Translations under genes and position numbers: made by a program
The notes under the pieces: generated by a model
Told to the model about the DNA's origin: nothing
What the model saw: only the letters and a program-made list of their open reading frames with translations
The model's database searches: none
Part shown: in pieces, positions 35,301 to 46,212 of the stretch
Numbering within the stretch: position 1 is the first letter of the stretch
Layout of the letters: every line of letters starts with the position of its first letter
Source: Sciurus carolinensis
Lineage: Eukaryota > Chordata > Mammalia > Rodentia > Sciuridae
DNA: 64,000 nucleotides
Direction: 5' to 3'
Assembly (NCBI RefSeq): GCF_902686445.1
Contig: NC_062214.1
Location: 45,331,454-45,395,453 of the forward strand

Positions 35301-35527
35301 ACGATGATCCCAGTTGTCCGTGTTTACCGCTCCAGCGGGGGGAGGGGCGTCTCGCCGAGCAACTCCACTTCACAAATTCCCTGCGTTCCGGGGCTACCGC
35401 CCCATCCGGGACGCCTCCCCAACAGGAGAGACTCACCCGGCAGCTTTGAGTTGGTCCCAAGTCTCTCACTATCTCCTCTTTTGAATCTTGCGTCCTGGAG
35501 CAGCGTGAAATGCAGCCGCCCTCTAGT

Positions 35528-35540
35528 CCGCCATCTTGGC
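35528..35540 (-). promoter_or_regulatory. YY1-type initiator site at L1 5' end
   Basis: On the L1 sense strand, GGCCAAGATGGCGG starts within about ten bases of the 5' end. YY1 at this position sets the start site in human L1, and the same motif opens the second copy at 61644. Confidence 0.7.
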
Positions 35541-35546
35541 CCCCCC

Positions 35547-35563
35547 AACAGTGAGTAGTTTTA
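35547..35563 (+). repeat. L1 target site duplication, right copy
   Basis: AACAGTGAGTAGTTTTA, identical to 28663-28679. Confidence 0.95.
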
Positions 35564-35790
35564 AAGGAGTAAGCCTGACCCTCCCCTGCTCTCTGCCTTC
35601 CTGTCTCATTATGTGATCTTTCTTTCTCATATGCACTCCTGTTATGAGGCTATCTGCCATCATGGAGGTGCTCACAGAAGTCTAAATTGATAGAACTTGG
35701 AGCCTCCAAAGTTTTGAGCTAAATAAACCTCATTTCTTTATAGTTACCCAGTTCAGGTATTTTGTTATAGCAATGGAAAAGAGACTCATA
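35547..35790 (+). repeat. MST-like MaLR LTR, 3' part
   Basis: Continues the LTR of 28470-28679: 'ctgtctcattatgtgatctt', 'ccatcatggaggtgct', 'gagctaaataaacctcattt' (polyadenylation signal) and 'ttttgttatagcaatgg', ending near 'gagactcata'. Confidence 0.8.
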
Positions 35791-35791
35791 C

Positions 35792-35880
35792 CTCTCCTAA
35801 GAGGGCCACATCTTAAGGTTCTGGGAGTTGTGATACTGATATATAAATGGGGGGTGGGGAGCACAACTCAATCTACTGTA
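35792..35880 (-). repeat. MLT1A-type LTR, remaining part
   Basis: 'gagggccacatcttaaggtt', 'ctgggagttgtgatactgat' and 'gcacaactcaatctactg' are the complement of the MLT1A start, collinear with 28156-28469 once the 7.3-kb insertion is removed. Confidence 0.8.
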
Positions 35881-36235
35881 TCTTGTGAAGTTGGAGGATT
35901 GGTGAAAGTTCTTCTTCAATTTGGGGGTCAAATACCTCTTTGATGGGGCCCAACCCCTAGTACATGGGAACGCTTCTTCATTCCAAACACAAATTTTGAA
36001 TCCCAGGTCCTTTGAGGCCTGATTCAGTTCAATGGTGATTTCATAAAAGATGCCATTGTCCTTGTTCCTCTTCTTGCCTTGGAGTAAACAAATCCCTGAT
36101 ACTGAAGCATAAGCCTACTGAGTAGTTTTTCTGGAAGTTGAAATTGTAAGGGAAGTTGAATGAGAATACATGGTGTCTATTTACAAATGGTACATGTAGG
36201 AAGAAGGGGTTAAGAAACATACTCTTCAGGAGCTG
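35881..36235. other. No feature recognised
   Basis: No gene or named repeat supported. Confidence 0.4.
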
Positions 36236-36326
36236 GGAATGTTGATCAGTAGAAGAGCACCTGCCTCGCATGCAGAAAGTTATGGATTTAATCCCTAACA
36301 CCGCTACCAAAAAAAAAAAAAAAAGT
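36236..36326 (+). repeat. ID SINE, sense, diverged
   Basis: 'agaagagcacctgcctcgca' and 'atttaatccctaacaccgct' correspond to the ID tRNA-like body. An A-tail follows at 36309-36325. The A box is degraded. Confidence 0.7.
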
Positions 36327-39300
36327 AACTACAATAATAATAATAAAAAAGAATTCTTGGCCTATGTGAGGTTGGCAGGGGAGAAAAAGGCTAACTCTTT
36401 TTCTTTTTACTAATCATAAAATCTTTCATTTTAATATTCTGACAATTGAGGTAATAATAATATCAGGCAACTGCAATTATTATTATAAAGAGATATTCAT
36501 TATGCCCCTTTATATCAGAACTTACAGATTTCTCTTGGGCATGCAAGTAAATAGTGCCATATTATGTTCTTGTTTTAAAAAATAAGAAGTCCTCCCAAGG
36601 GCAGGCAGAAATAGCAGGACACAGGCTCCTGCTCCAGGTGGGGTCATGGGTTTCAGGGCAGCTGATAGGGGAATTTGCTTGGCTCCACACTTCTCTAAAT
36701 ATAACCTCTGCCAAGTTTTCTCAGCAAAATCGCCATGCAACCCAAAGGAATGAGACGAAGGTTTGTTCTTAAAGGAAAAGGATTCATAGAGCATATACAA
36801 TTCAGCAAAAAAAAGAGGAAATTGTTTCTCTCTACCTTGTCTGGGAGGTAAAAGTTCACATGTCCAGAAGTACTTTTTTACTTATGCCTTGTAAATCAAG
36901 CCAAACATAAATGGAAGTTTTAGGAAAGCCAAAGAGTGACATTTTTTATGGGGAAACAATGGTCAAGGGTTAGTGTTTTCTCTTTTTTTCTCATTAGTTT
37001 ATGCAGAGGCTGCAAAATTGGTGGTCTGAGGGTCAGAGTTCACCCACAGATAGCTTCTGTTAACTTGTTCTGCCTGCACTACATTAAATAAAAAAGTATA
37101 TTTACACACACATGCACACACACATACTCATTTGAATAAGTTCCCTAAATTTGAAAATTAGACTTTTTTGTGCAAATATCTGCAAATGTCTGACTTTCCA
37201 TTAGCAACTGGAAAATGCAGCAGTGCTGGGTCCTGCATGGTAATGACTCTTGTGAGCTGAGCAGTGGGTACATCCTCCTTGGTTTACTCCAGTCTTCACC
37301 CAACCTTGCCCTTCCCTGTGTCTAGGCTGAATAGAAGTTGCCAGTTTGAACTCATTTGCTCTATTATTTCACTTAGAAGAAAGAGAGAAATAAAATAATT
37401 TTTATGTCCACATGTTTCCCCATCTCCAAATGAGAAAAGTACAGATAGAGAAAACCATGTGTCTCAAGAAAAATGGGTGAATGCTTGTTTCTTTTAGAAG
37501 TAAGGACCATGACTACTTAGTATGGTGTAATTTGCTCCTATAAGTTTACTTGAGACATTACCTGCCTGCATTCAAAAGACACCTGTGTTCCTGTCCTGGG
37601 AACCTTGAGTCTAGACATTTTACTAACCATGTCATGCCACTGTTGAAGGGGCACACAGCTAAACTTCTGTACAACAATTATAAGGTTATAGGCTTAAATT
37701 CTACCTATGAGCCCTCCTCATCCTCCTTGACTTCCACTCAGAATGATCCTCAACTTCTAGATAGGGCTCCATGTGAGGCCATCCTCAGTTTGCAACCTCT
37801 GACTTCTCATTGCTTGCAAAACAAATTCACATCTTTGTCAGGAGATAGCACTTTCGAGAAACCAGGTGGAAGGCAAAAGGGCTGTCCTGCAGGTGAGGGT
37901 GGTTTGCTGTTCCCTGTGTCACTGCATGCATGGGACCTGCAGATCAGACAGGATTAACATTCTGTGACATTGCGATTAAAGACCTTGGAGGAAATGGAAG
38001 CACTGAGACTGTCAATATCAATTACCATGCAGCAACAGCTTGTGATTTCAAGCATCCCAGAGTGGGGCTGTAATCACCTGCTTATTCTTATGAAAACTTT
38101 AATTCCAACTAATATTTATTGTTTCATGCTAAGAACCTGGCAACTGCCTGAGTAGCTAAAAGGACTCAGTTGTATCAGTGTCCAAGACTTTCTTAATGAA
38201 GAATTAGAAAATCATTAGCATTTTTGGAATGTGAAATAGTGTAGTACTTAAGCTTAAGATCAATTGTAAAGCAATGCTTTTATCCCTGGGGCTGTTTGAA
38301 TAGTTATGGGTGGACTGATTTTATTTTCATGTTTGTATGAATGTGTCTGCTTAAGAGTCTGTGCTTCTCCCCCACTAAGAGAGTATGCAGAGTAGTCTTC
38401 AGGATATTTCATAAGATCATAATTGACAGGCAGGGAAATCCAAGGAAACCATGGAAGGGAGAGGAGAGATAACCCAGGTTCAGAGTTCCCATGGGCCCAG
38501 GAGGGGTGAATCCAAGGGAACATATTGATATTGCACAGATGGACTCTTTGGTTATCAGATAAATCAGAGAAAACACAACAATGAAGCACCAAACTGGTGC
38601 ACATTGGTGGTTATGTGGGGACTAAACTGTAAATGTGTGTGTGGCAGGGAGGAGTGAACTGGAAATCATCAGAACCAGGTGTACTAATCCTGTCAATCAT
38701 TCTAGGAAAGATGAACTTATTTACTTAACTCTGCACTGTGGAGAATTTAACACACACACCAAAGTTCACAGAAGAGTACAAAGGACCCCATATGCTAATG
38801 ACCAATCTCAGTAACCACCAACTCCATCTGCCCCATCCATCCCCTTTCCATATTATTTTAATGCAAGATTAAAATATTATATCATTTCATTCACAAATAT
38901 TTAGATATGTAGCTCTAAAAATAAACACTGTTGTCAATATAACCACAATAATAGCATTATCAGACAGAAAAAGTCAGTAATGATTTCTTAATATCATTTA
39001 AAATTTCTAATGATCTTATAAGTGACACTCTGTTTTTCAATTTGTTTGAATCAGAATCGAAATAAGAGTCTCACAATGGATAGGTTGCTATCCAAGATGA
39101 ACCTGGAACATGTTGTAATAACAAAATAAGGAAATGCTCAGACACACACACACACACACACACACATACACCCTGAGAGGAGCACATCAAAGGTAACCGA
39201 GTCAACTTAAAGAGCATCTCATGGCCAAAGCTACAATGGTGTGAGTACCAAAATAAATATGATAATATCAGATAGAGATAAAGCTTTAAATAAACATCTG

Positions 39301-39535
39301 TGAAGCCATCTGACGTAAAAAAGGAATAAATTAATTAATGGGGAAAAGAGATAAACTTCCCAGGTAGAATTCCAAGTAAATTATGTGACTAGTCCCGCCT
39401 CTAGGAGACAGCACACAACTCCCCATTCCTAAGTATGGGCTGCAGGTAGTGGCTTCCTTCCAGAGTTCAGCATGGAGTGAAGAAATAGAGCAATTTTACA
39501 GTGGGAGAACATGAAAATACTTCCTTAGCCAGATG
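36327..39535. other. Unassigned stretch
   Basis: About 3.2 kb with no supported gene. It contains a short CA-rich run near 37105-37125 and an (AC)n microsatellite at 39142-39166. The segment near 38690-38860 resembles a very old L1 3' UTR but I could not settle it. The frame 37550-37957 (135 residues) has no recognised domain. Confidence 0.35.
39142..39166 (+). repeat. (AC)n microsatellite
   Basis: About a dozen AC units. Confidence 0.9.
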
Positions 39536-39539
39536 ATTG

Positions 39540-40075
39540 GGGCCAACTTCAACAGCCATAATCATGTTGGTTGTATGTACATTCAATATAAAGTGATGAA
39601 AATGGCATTTCATCTCTGTGAGCTTCCTTCCCAAACCCATAATCCCATCCTAATCATGAGAAAAACACCTGGCAAATCACAGCAGAGGGACAGCCTACAG
39701 GACACCAGATCAGTACTTGTCAAAACAGTCCGAGTCATCAAAAGCATGGAAAGTCTCAAAAAACTGTCATAAACCGTCATAGAACACGTGAGATGTGACG
39801 ACAAAATGTAGTGTTGTGGATGGAATCCTAGAACAGAAAAAGCTTTAAGCTGAAAACTAAAGACATCCTAATAAACAAAGTATGTATTTTGCTTAATCAT
39901 AATGTGTCAATATTGTTCATTAATTGTGGCGAGCAAACCGTACTAATACAAGATGTCAATAATAAGGACATCTGTGTGCAAGAGGCTATGTGGGAACTCT
40001 ATACCAAGTGACTCAATTTTTCTGTAAACCTAAAACTTTTCTAAAACACCAAAAAGCAAATAAGGGGATGAAATC
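39540..40075 (+). mobile_element. Old L1M-type 3' UTR
   Basis: 'atcctaatcatgagaaaaac', 'ggacagcctacaggacacca', 'aaaacagtccgagtcatcaa', 'ggatggaatcctagaacag' and 'aatttttctgtaaacctaaa' follow the order of an old mammalian L1 3' UTR. No coding frame remains. Confidence 0.55.
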
Positions 40076-40505
40076 AGAAGCAAAATAAAATTAAAGGAAA
40101 ATTAAGTGAGTTATATGCCACACGTGCTTACATATGTCAAACCACACGGGTTCAACAATTCCAGGCTAACCCAACCTCCACTGTCCTCATGGATAACTTG
40201 AATTTCCTGATTTGACTCCAGTACTGCTGCCCTTGAAATTCAATTATTTGCGTGGACAGTGGAGGCTTCCCCTTGCAGTACTGGGGCAAATTTACCTAGT
40301 TCTATTAACCATGGTCAAATTAACAGCAGAAAATTCCAAGTGGTCTTCAATTTATGGTGGGGATAGACCATTGGTTCATCTACCATCCCTATAAACACTT
40401 AGAAACTAAGAACTCTGAGGCTTCTTTCTGGAAGTTTCTCTGTAGAGTCCTAAGGAAAATAATATTGACAGGAAAGAAAATAAATCTGTAATCAAATTTC
40501 TATAA
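40076..40505. other. No feature recognised
   Basis: No supported gene or repeat. Confidence 0.35.
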
Positions 40506-40738
40506 TAGGACTTTTTGCTTGTTTGTTTGTTTTTCATACTAGGGGTTGAACTCAGGGGTGTTTTACAACTGAGCTACATCCCCAGCCTTTTTTATTTTTT
40601 AATTTTGAGGCAGGGTCTTGCTAAGTTGCTCAGGGCCTGACTAAGTTGTTGAGGCTGACCGTTGAACTTGCAAACCTCCTTCCTCAGTCTCCTGAGTTTC
40701 TGGGATTGATTGCAAGTGTGCAACACTGTTCCCAGTGC
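40506..40738 (-). repeat. B1-dID SINE, antisense
   Basis: ID complement ('aggggttgaactcaggggtg', 'caactgagctacatccccag') followed by B1 complement ('gaggcagggtcttgctaagt', 'cctcagtctcctgagtttct', 'gggattg'). Confidence 0.85.
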
Positions 40739-40744
40739 AATATG

Positions 40745-40990
40745 ACTTCTTTAAAAAATTTTTTTAAAAATTTTGTTCTAATTAGTTGTACATGACAATA
40801 GAATGCATTTTGATAAATCATACATAAATGGAGTATAATTTCTCATTTTTCTGATTATACATATTACAGGATCATATTGGTCATGCAGTCATGTATGTAC
40901 ATGAGATAATAATGTCTGTTTCACTCTACTATCCTTCCTACCACCATACCCCTTCCTCTCCGTATACGACTTTTGAATAAAGCATTTTGA
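40745..40990 (-). mobile_element. L1 3'-end-like repeat, antisense
   Basis: 'gttctaattagttgtacatg', 'acaatagaatgcattttgat' and 'aaatggagtataatttctca' match a recurrent rodent LINE 3' end as remembered. The subfamily is not named. Confidence 0.45.
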
Positions 40991-41191
40991 GCATAATTTC
41001 TGATCTACCTTAACTATCTCCTTTAGTGCATGTTGAAATTACTAATGAACTTCCTTTTTCATGACCCAAAGACCTTATTGAGGCAAAGTTCATTTGTTAC
41101 AGTAACTATAGGGAACACAGCAAATCTGTTTGGTGAAGCAAATGGCTTCATTCCTCTTTTGAACTACTCTCTGTGCACGTTGCAGTCATCG

Positions 41192-41532
41192 CGTTGCAGT
41201 CATCTCCCTGTATCCTTGGGGGGTTGATTCCAAGAACCCCTGCAAATAGCAAAATCCACAAATGCTCAAGTCTCTCATAATAAATGGCCAAGTATTTACA
41301 CATATCCAATGCACATCTTCCCATATACTTTAAATCATCTCTAGATGACTTATAATCCCCTAATATAATGCAAATGCTGTGTAAATAGTTGTTATACTGT
41401 ATTGCTTACGGAATAATGATAAGGAAAAAAAGTTTGTATAATGAAAATACTTTAAAAATATTTTTTTTTGATCCGCAGTGTGGTTGAATCCAAGGCAGGG
41501 AAACAGAACCTTGCATTAGAGGGCAGATTGTA
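41192..41532 (-). mobile_element. Tigger-type DNA transposon (MITE)
   Basis: 'ctccctgtatccttgggggg', 'ttgattccaagaacccctgc', 'actttaaatcatctctagat', 'gtaaatagttgttatactgt' and 'gatccgcagtgtggttgaat' closely follow a Tigger (pogo-like) non-autonomous element, probably Tigger7-like. A 14-bp tandem copy of 'cgttgcagtcatc' lies at its left edge (41178-41205). Confidence 0.7.
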
Positions 41533-42290
41533 TTCTGCTACGGAGAACCTATGTCAATGAGTCTTTTGAGGTCCCTCAAATACTCTGACTAGGAGTTGGG
41601 TGTCATCAGCCCAAGAGAGAGGGAAGCAGGGAGATGCCTCCTCATCATTCTTAGCAAACTCAGTCTCATAATACCCTGATTGTTTTTAAAGAAAAAAAAG
41701 GCAACATTGATTTTTAAATAAATAGTTTTTAAAACTTTTAACAATAATTGATTCTGCTTTTAAATTTCCTTCTCTGCATTGATACTATGTGGGCTTTGGC
41801 CAGTATTGACTGGTAGAGCTCCACCCTTGTGCCTTTGGGCCCTGCCACATTCAAGCAAACTTGCTTCCTGGACTCTTTTACTATCCTGAGCCCACACCCG
41901 TATCTCTTTGTCTGGACTATCCCTAATCCACGTAATACACTTTGCCTAAGGCACAGGGAACAAGAAATTCAAAGGAATTTACCAGCCCCTAGGGCAGCCT
42001 TGACCTTTGACTCATAGGGCAGGTGAGAGAGACAGACTGCTGCTGGCCAGCTCTGCTTGGTCAACTCTGAATGTGACCTTCACTGGGGACTCAGCCAAAG
42101 ATGCCCTTGGTGGGACTTTGATATCTCACCTAGCTTAGACTCTTCTTTTTGTGGTCCACTATTTCACCCCTAGGTGTTTTCTAGGAAATCCTTCCTCAAA
42201 GTCACACATTTGTTTGAATACAAATTCCTGTTTCAGGATCTGCTTCTGGGTATGCCAACCTGAGACATGACTCAGTTCCCTCTTTTAAAA
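41533..42290. other. No feature recognised
   Basis: No supported gene or named repeat. Confidence 0.4.
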
Positions 42291-42304
42291 GAAACAAGGT
42301 GCTG
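42291..42304 (+). repeat. ID target duplication, left copy
   Basis: GAAACAAGGTGCTG; the right copy GAAAGAAGGTGCTG at 42411-42424 differs by one base. Confidence 0.8.
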
Positions 42305-42410
42305 GGCTGGGGATATAGCTCAGTTGGTAGAGTGCTTGCCTCACAAGCACAAGGCTCTGGGTTCAATCCCCAGCACCGCCAAAAAAAAAAAAAAAAAAAA
42401 AAAAAGAAAA
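42305..42410 (+). repeat. ID SINE, intact-looking
   Basis: Near-consensus ID: 'ggctggggatatagctcagt', a polymerase III A box TAGCTCAGTTGG, a B box GGTTCAATCC, 'cagcaccgcc' and a 24-base A-tail, with a 14-bp target duplication. ID RNA is a tRNA-Ala-derived transcript copied by L1 machinery. Both internal promoter boxes are intact. Confidence 0.92.
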
Positions 42411-42424
42411 GAAAGAAGGTGCTG
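42411..42424 (+). repeat. ID target duplication, right copy
   Basis: See 42291-42304; one mismatch. Confidence 0.8.
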
Positions 42425-42803
42425 CCCCAGGAGGGTGGTTGACTAAGGACATGCTATTCTGTGGATGATCCCTGGCTAAAGACTGAGCATGGTGGAGAGA
42501 CAGTGCTGGGCTCTTGCCTCCCATGTGGGACTCTGTCAATGGGTAGTCTTTATCTCCCACCCCCGCTGGGCAGTCACTTTGCCACATCTGCACCATTGTT
42601 TGGTGGCACCCTTGCCTAAAACTGCTTCCACTCGTTTTTGTTACTACCCAGTGAATTTTTTCCATCCCTAACTTCATCCCCAGTTCTGCTTCTTGGATGG
42701 CCCAACCTCAGATGATTGTCCTCATAGGAATATCATGTTCCTTCTCACATCCACACTGACCTGTACAGGGCTGCAAAGACAAAAATCTATTTCCACTGGG
42801 TCT

Positions 42804-43151
42804 TTCTATGGTTTAGATATGTGGTATCCCCCAAAAGCTCATGTGAGAGAACATTTGGAGGTAAAATGATTAGATTATGAGAGTTGTAACCTAATTGGTG
42901 GATTATTCATTGATAAGGATTAGCTTGTGGTAACTGTAGGGGGGTAGAATGAGACTGGAGGAGACAGGTTAGTGGGAGCATGCCTTTGGGGCATTTTGTC
43001 CCTGTAAGCAGAGCTCTCTATGCTTCCTTGTTGCCATGTCCTGAGCTGCTTTCCTCTTCCACATCCTTCCCCCATGATGTTCTCTGCCTCACCTTGGACC
43101 CAGGGCAATGAAGTCAGTCATCTATAGACTGAGATCTTTGAAACTGTGAGC
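42804..43151 (+). repeat. MaLR-type LTR, 5' part (host of the retrovirus)
   Basis: 'tatggtttagatatgtggta', 'tcccccaaaagctcatgtga', 'agcatgcctttggggcattt', 'gttgccatgtcctgagctgc' and 'gaaactgtgagc'. It is cut at 43151 by the retroviral LTR, and the remainder is at 50643-50700. Same subfamily as 9742-10150. Confidence 0.8.
43147..43151 (+). repeat. Provirus target duplication, left copy
   Basis: TGAGC, repeated at 50643-50647. Confidence 0.8.
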
Positions 43152-43542
43152 TGTAAAGAAAGAAGGGAATGAAGGAAATAAAGAAAGAGGAGAAGCAGCT
43201 CAACAGTAACATAGGTTTATTCAGGACATACCTGCAGAGGGGAGTCCAGTAGAGACCGAGACCCATCTTTACTTACAGACTGAAGTTGACATAGGGGAGT
43301 GAAGGAAGGGGTGATAAGGCTGTTGCTAGGGGCCTGTCAGGGAAGGGTCCTTGTGGTGTCACCCTCATAAGAAACTAGATCTTTTTAGGATTTCAGTCAC
43401 AGACAACAATTTCCTTTCTTCTGATGATGGAGTACTGTTTGGAGTTTAGGTCAAGTTGAGTCAGATTGACCTTGAGGCAACTGGTTCTGAGATGGAGGAT
43501 ATATTTCAAAATGGTGTTGCCTATGTCAAGTTCTTTCTAACA
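43152..43542 (-). repeat. Retroviral 3' LTR
   Basis: On the minus strand it starts TGTTAGAAAGAACTTGACAT and ends TTCTTTACA. It has a canonical AATAAA (complement at 43216-43221). It aligns along its length with 50269-50642, e.g. 'cagctcaacagtaacatagg' against 'cagctcaacagtaacacagg', and 'caaaatggtgttgcctatgt' against 'caaaatggtgttgcctgtgt'. Confidence 0.88.
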
Positions 43543-43562
43543 TTCTGACCTTTTTCTTTTTA
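43543..43562 (-). other. Polypurine tract upstream of the 3' LTR
   Basis: On the minus strand AAAAAGAAAAAGG precedes the LTR by a few bases (then TCAGAA), the position where plus-strand DNA synthesis is primed. Confidence 0.6.
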
Positions 43563-45457
43563 TTTCATAAGAAAGGGGTGATGGGAGAAGGAGCAGCAAT
43601 GTATCTTAAATTACTTCTCACTGAGAGAGGGTGCTGTTGAGGCCGCTTGTGGGTGCTGGCATTGAGCAGTTCTAATGGAGCTTGGCAGGAGGATGTTCTG
43701 GACTCTGATCAGTATGGGTCCTCAGCAAAAAGGAGGTGAATAGCTGAAATAAGGAAGATCCAACATCAAAGTCAATAGTTGTACAAAGAATTGGGAAGAG
43801 AAAAGGAGGGGGGCAAGTTCCTGCCCAGTTTAGTGGGTAAACTGATGTGTTAATTCCGCATAGGAAGAAGATTCTCTGATTATAGTCGAGGCAACCAGAA
43901 ACAACTCGCTCTAGCTCTAAGCAGGGTCTAATAGGGAAACTTTAACAAGAGTGTGGTGGGTGGCCACAGTGGGCTTGGGGGTGTCCTACACTGTGGTTGA
44001 CACCTCAGGGAGGACAGCTGACAGCGGTGTTAGAGGGGATGGAAAAGTTCCTGGTTGACATAAGAGGATAAAAGAGGCAGAGGAATGTGGGGAGCTAGGG
44101 TGGACATTAAAATGAATGGAGACCTTGAATTTGGATAGGGTGTTCCTGCCAAGGACAGGAGTTGGACATCCAAGAGTAACTGGGGCCTTCCAATCAGGCA
44201 GCCAAAATCAAATGAAAAAGGCTTTAGCCTAGGATTTTAATCAAGGGTTTGTAGGATCCCATTCTCTGAGATTTCCAGTATCTATCTACTGGTAGATATC
44301 TCCTGCTTCAATCCACCTCTGAATAGGTCTTTGACTACTCTCAGAGGAAGTGGTGATGATCACTCTGGCTTCTTCAAGCTGACCATGGACTTTGGCTGTG
44401 GCAATTGGTGAATCCCTCCAGAGGGTCTATCTTGGGGGCCTTTGTACAAGTTGGGAGACAGCTTCATGGAGGGTTGTATTTTCATCACCTTCTGGAACTA
44501 AATGGGCTCTGTGGGCATCTCATGCATCAGGGAAGTCCACAGGTCCATGGTGGCAGTTGGTAGGTGACAGGACAAGGTGTACATGATGGAGGGACCATGC
44601 TAAGACAACAGTAAACAATACAGCAAAGTATTAGGTTTGACAGATGATTAGGACAAAATCAATCAATGTTATCAGACAGCCTCTGAAGACCACAAAGATA
44701 GTAACTTATTAGAGCTTAGGGTGTGGTCTGACATATCATTTATTTGTGAGTGAAGGTCATTCATGGCTTTAGAAACATTATTCGAGTTGTAGAAGCACAA
44801 CATTTAATTTTTATAATGGCATAGTTTTCTCCTTGAGCTGGGGAATGACATCTGATTTCTATAAAGTAGCCTTTTATTGGCATTAACTCTGTGTTAGCTG
44901 AAGGATTCTTTTAGCTGTGCCATTTAGGACCCTTTAGGTAAGGTCAGCTAGGGTTTTTGCATGTCATCTGATATCTTTTAGACCAATCTGAAGTATAAAT
45001 ATTAGAGCTCAAAAATTATACCAGTGAGAAACAGATTGAGTTTACCTATACAGGAGGTTAGGAAAATTTGTAGGTTTCAAATTTACTTAAATGAACTTGT
45101 GTCTCTGGCAGTGTCTTTTGTAACCCCTTCTTTATAACCTCTCAGTTCTACTTACTTGTGGGACTGACACAAGTGTACATTTCAATTTACATTAAAAGAG
45201 TCATTGCCTTTTTCTTAATGTCCATGTGTGACATGTGGTGTTGGTTATATTTTCCTGCCAGGTCTTTAGGACCAAGTTGATCAAAATTGAACTTTTTTCC
45301 TATTCTACAGTTAGGGTCATCTGAGATTCCTCAGAGATCACACTTGAGAATGTGTGAGAAGCCTCTTGGCCCCTTTAGACTTCCTCTACCAGTGGTGCCA
45401 TCTGGCAGGATGGGTCAGTGTCTTGCTGACCACATTTGGCTTCCCCTGGAAGCATAG

Positions 45458-45502
45458 GGGACTTTTCCCTTTCCAATAACCCTCCTCTTTGCAAAATGTG
45501 CA
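45458..45502 (-). pseudogene. gag: Relic of retroviral nucleocapsid zinc knuckle (gag)
   Basis: On the minus strand a 14-residue segment keeps the exact C-x2-C-x4-H-x4-C spacing (CTFCKEEG..), but the His is Tyr and the last Cys is Ser. The spacing and the residues around it resemble gammaretroviral nucleocapsid. About 100 bases downstream, a short segment recalls the residues at a gag-protease junction, with a stop. It is non-functional. I cannot follow protease or reverse transcriptase beyond it. Confidence 0.55.
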
Positions 45503-45639
45503 CTGTTGGCTTCCTGTTCTCTAGAGCCTCTCAATCTCCCTGATCAGGAAGTTGAGTGACTCACTAGAGTGGCAGGGCCCAGAGAGGGGTTCCTTTTTTC
45601 TCTGGATCTGGTTGATCTTAGAGGACAAGGGCCAAAAGA

Positions 45640-46212
45640 TTGGAGGCTTCTTCCTTGGTCCTTTTACTTTCTTGACTTTGATATATTTTGATATTCTCCA
45701 GCTCCACCCATTTGCTGGCAAATGCCATAATTTCTTTCTTCTTTATGGCTGAGTAATATTTCATATACATATGTGTTTGTGTATGTATATATATATATTT
45801 TAATCTGTCCATCTGTTGAAGGGCACCTAGGTTGGTTTCATAGTTTAGCTATTGTGAATTGAGCTGCTATAAACGTTGATGTGACTGTGTCACTGTAGGA
45901 TGCTGATTTTAAGTCCTTTGGGTACAAGCTGAGGAGTGGGATAGCTGGGTCAAATGGTGGTTCCATTCCAAGTTTTCTGAGGAATCTCCATACTGCTTTC
46001 CATAATGGTTGCACCATTTTGCAATCCCACCAGCAATGTATGAGTGTACCTTTTTCCCCACATCCTCACCAACACTTATTGTTGCTTGTATTCTTGATAA
46101 TTGCCATTCTGATTGGAGTGAGGTGAAATCTTACATTTGATTTGCATTTCTCTAATTGCTAGAGATGTTGAACTTTTTTTTATATATTTGTTGCTCGATT
46201 ATATATCTTCTT
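45640..46212 (-). mobile_element. L1 3' fragment, part of the U6/L1 chimera
   Basis: Minus-strand L1 ORF2 C-terminal region: 'gttcaacatctctagcaatt', 'ggcaattatcaagaatacaa', 'accatttgacccagctatcc' and 'ccataaagaagaaagaaatt'. It is collinear with the full-length copy and broken by indels. The left limit is unclear (45640-45690), and neither an L1 3' UTR nor a poly(A) tail is seen. Confidence 0.8.

Larger units (their letters stand above)
28680..35546 (-). mobile_element. Full-length young L1 LINE, minus strand
   Basis: About 6.87 kb with every L1 part: a GC-rich 5' UTR of about 1.7 kb (33848-35546), intact ORF1, ORF2 with one visible frameshift, a G-rich 3' UTR, and an AAATAAAT-interrupted poly(A) tail at 28680-28700. 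Perfect 17-bp target duplications and long open frames indicate a recent insertion. It lies within a MaLR LTR. A single small deletion in ORF2 probably makes it non-autonomous. Confidence 0.97.
33848..35546 (-). promoter_or_regulatory. L1 5' UTR / internal promoter with tandem repeats
   Basis: GC-rich, CpG-containing 5' UTR of about 1.7 kb. The transcript start carries GGCCAAGATGGCGG, a YY1-type site (35528-35540). From about 35300 down to 34500 (reading 5' to 3') it is built of roughly 12 tandem units of 60-76 bp, each beginning GGAGGAGGAG and ending in a GGTTGCC- or GGCCTGCC-like sequence. Two alternating unit types are visible. Promoter function is inferred from position and from known L1 biology. 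Confidence 0.8.

Noticed and set aside
42305..42380. tRNA gene
   Set aside because: The A and B boxes belong to the ID SINE; the A-tail, the target duplication and the absence of a full cloverleaf argue against a real tRNA.
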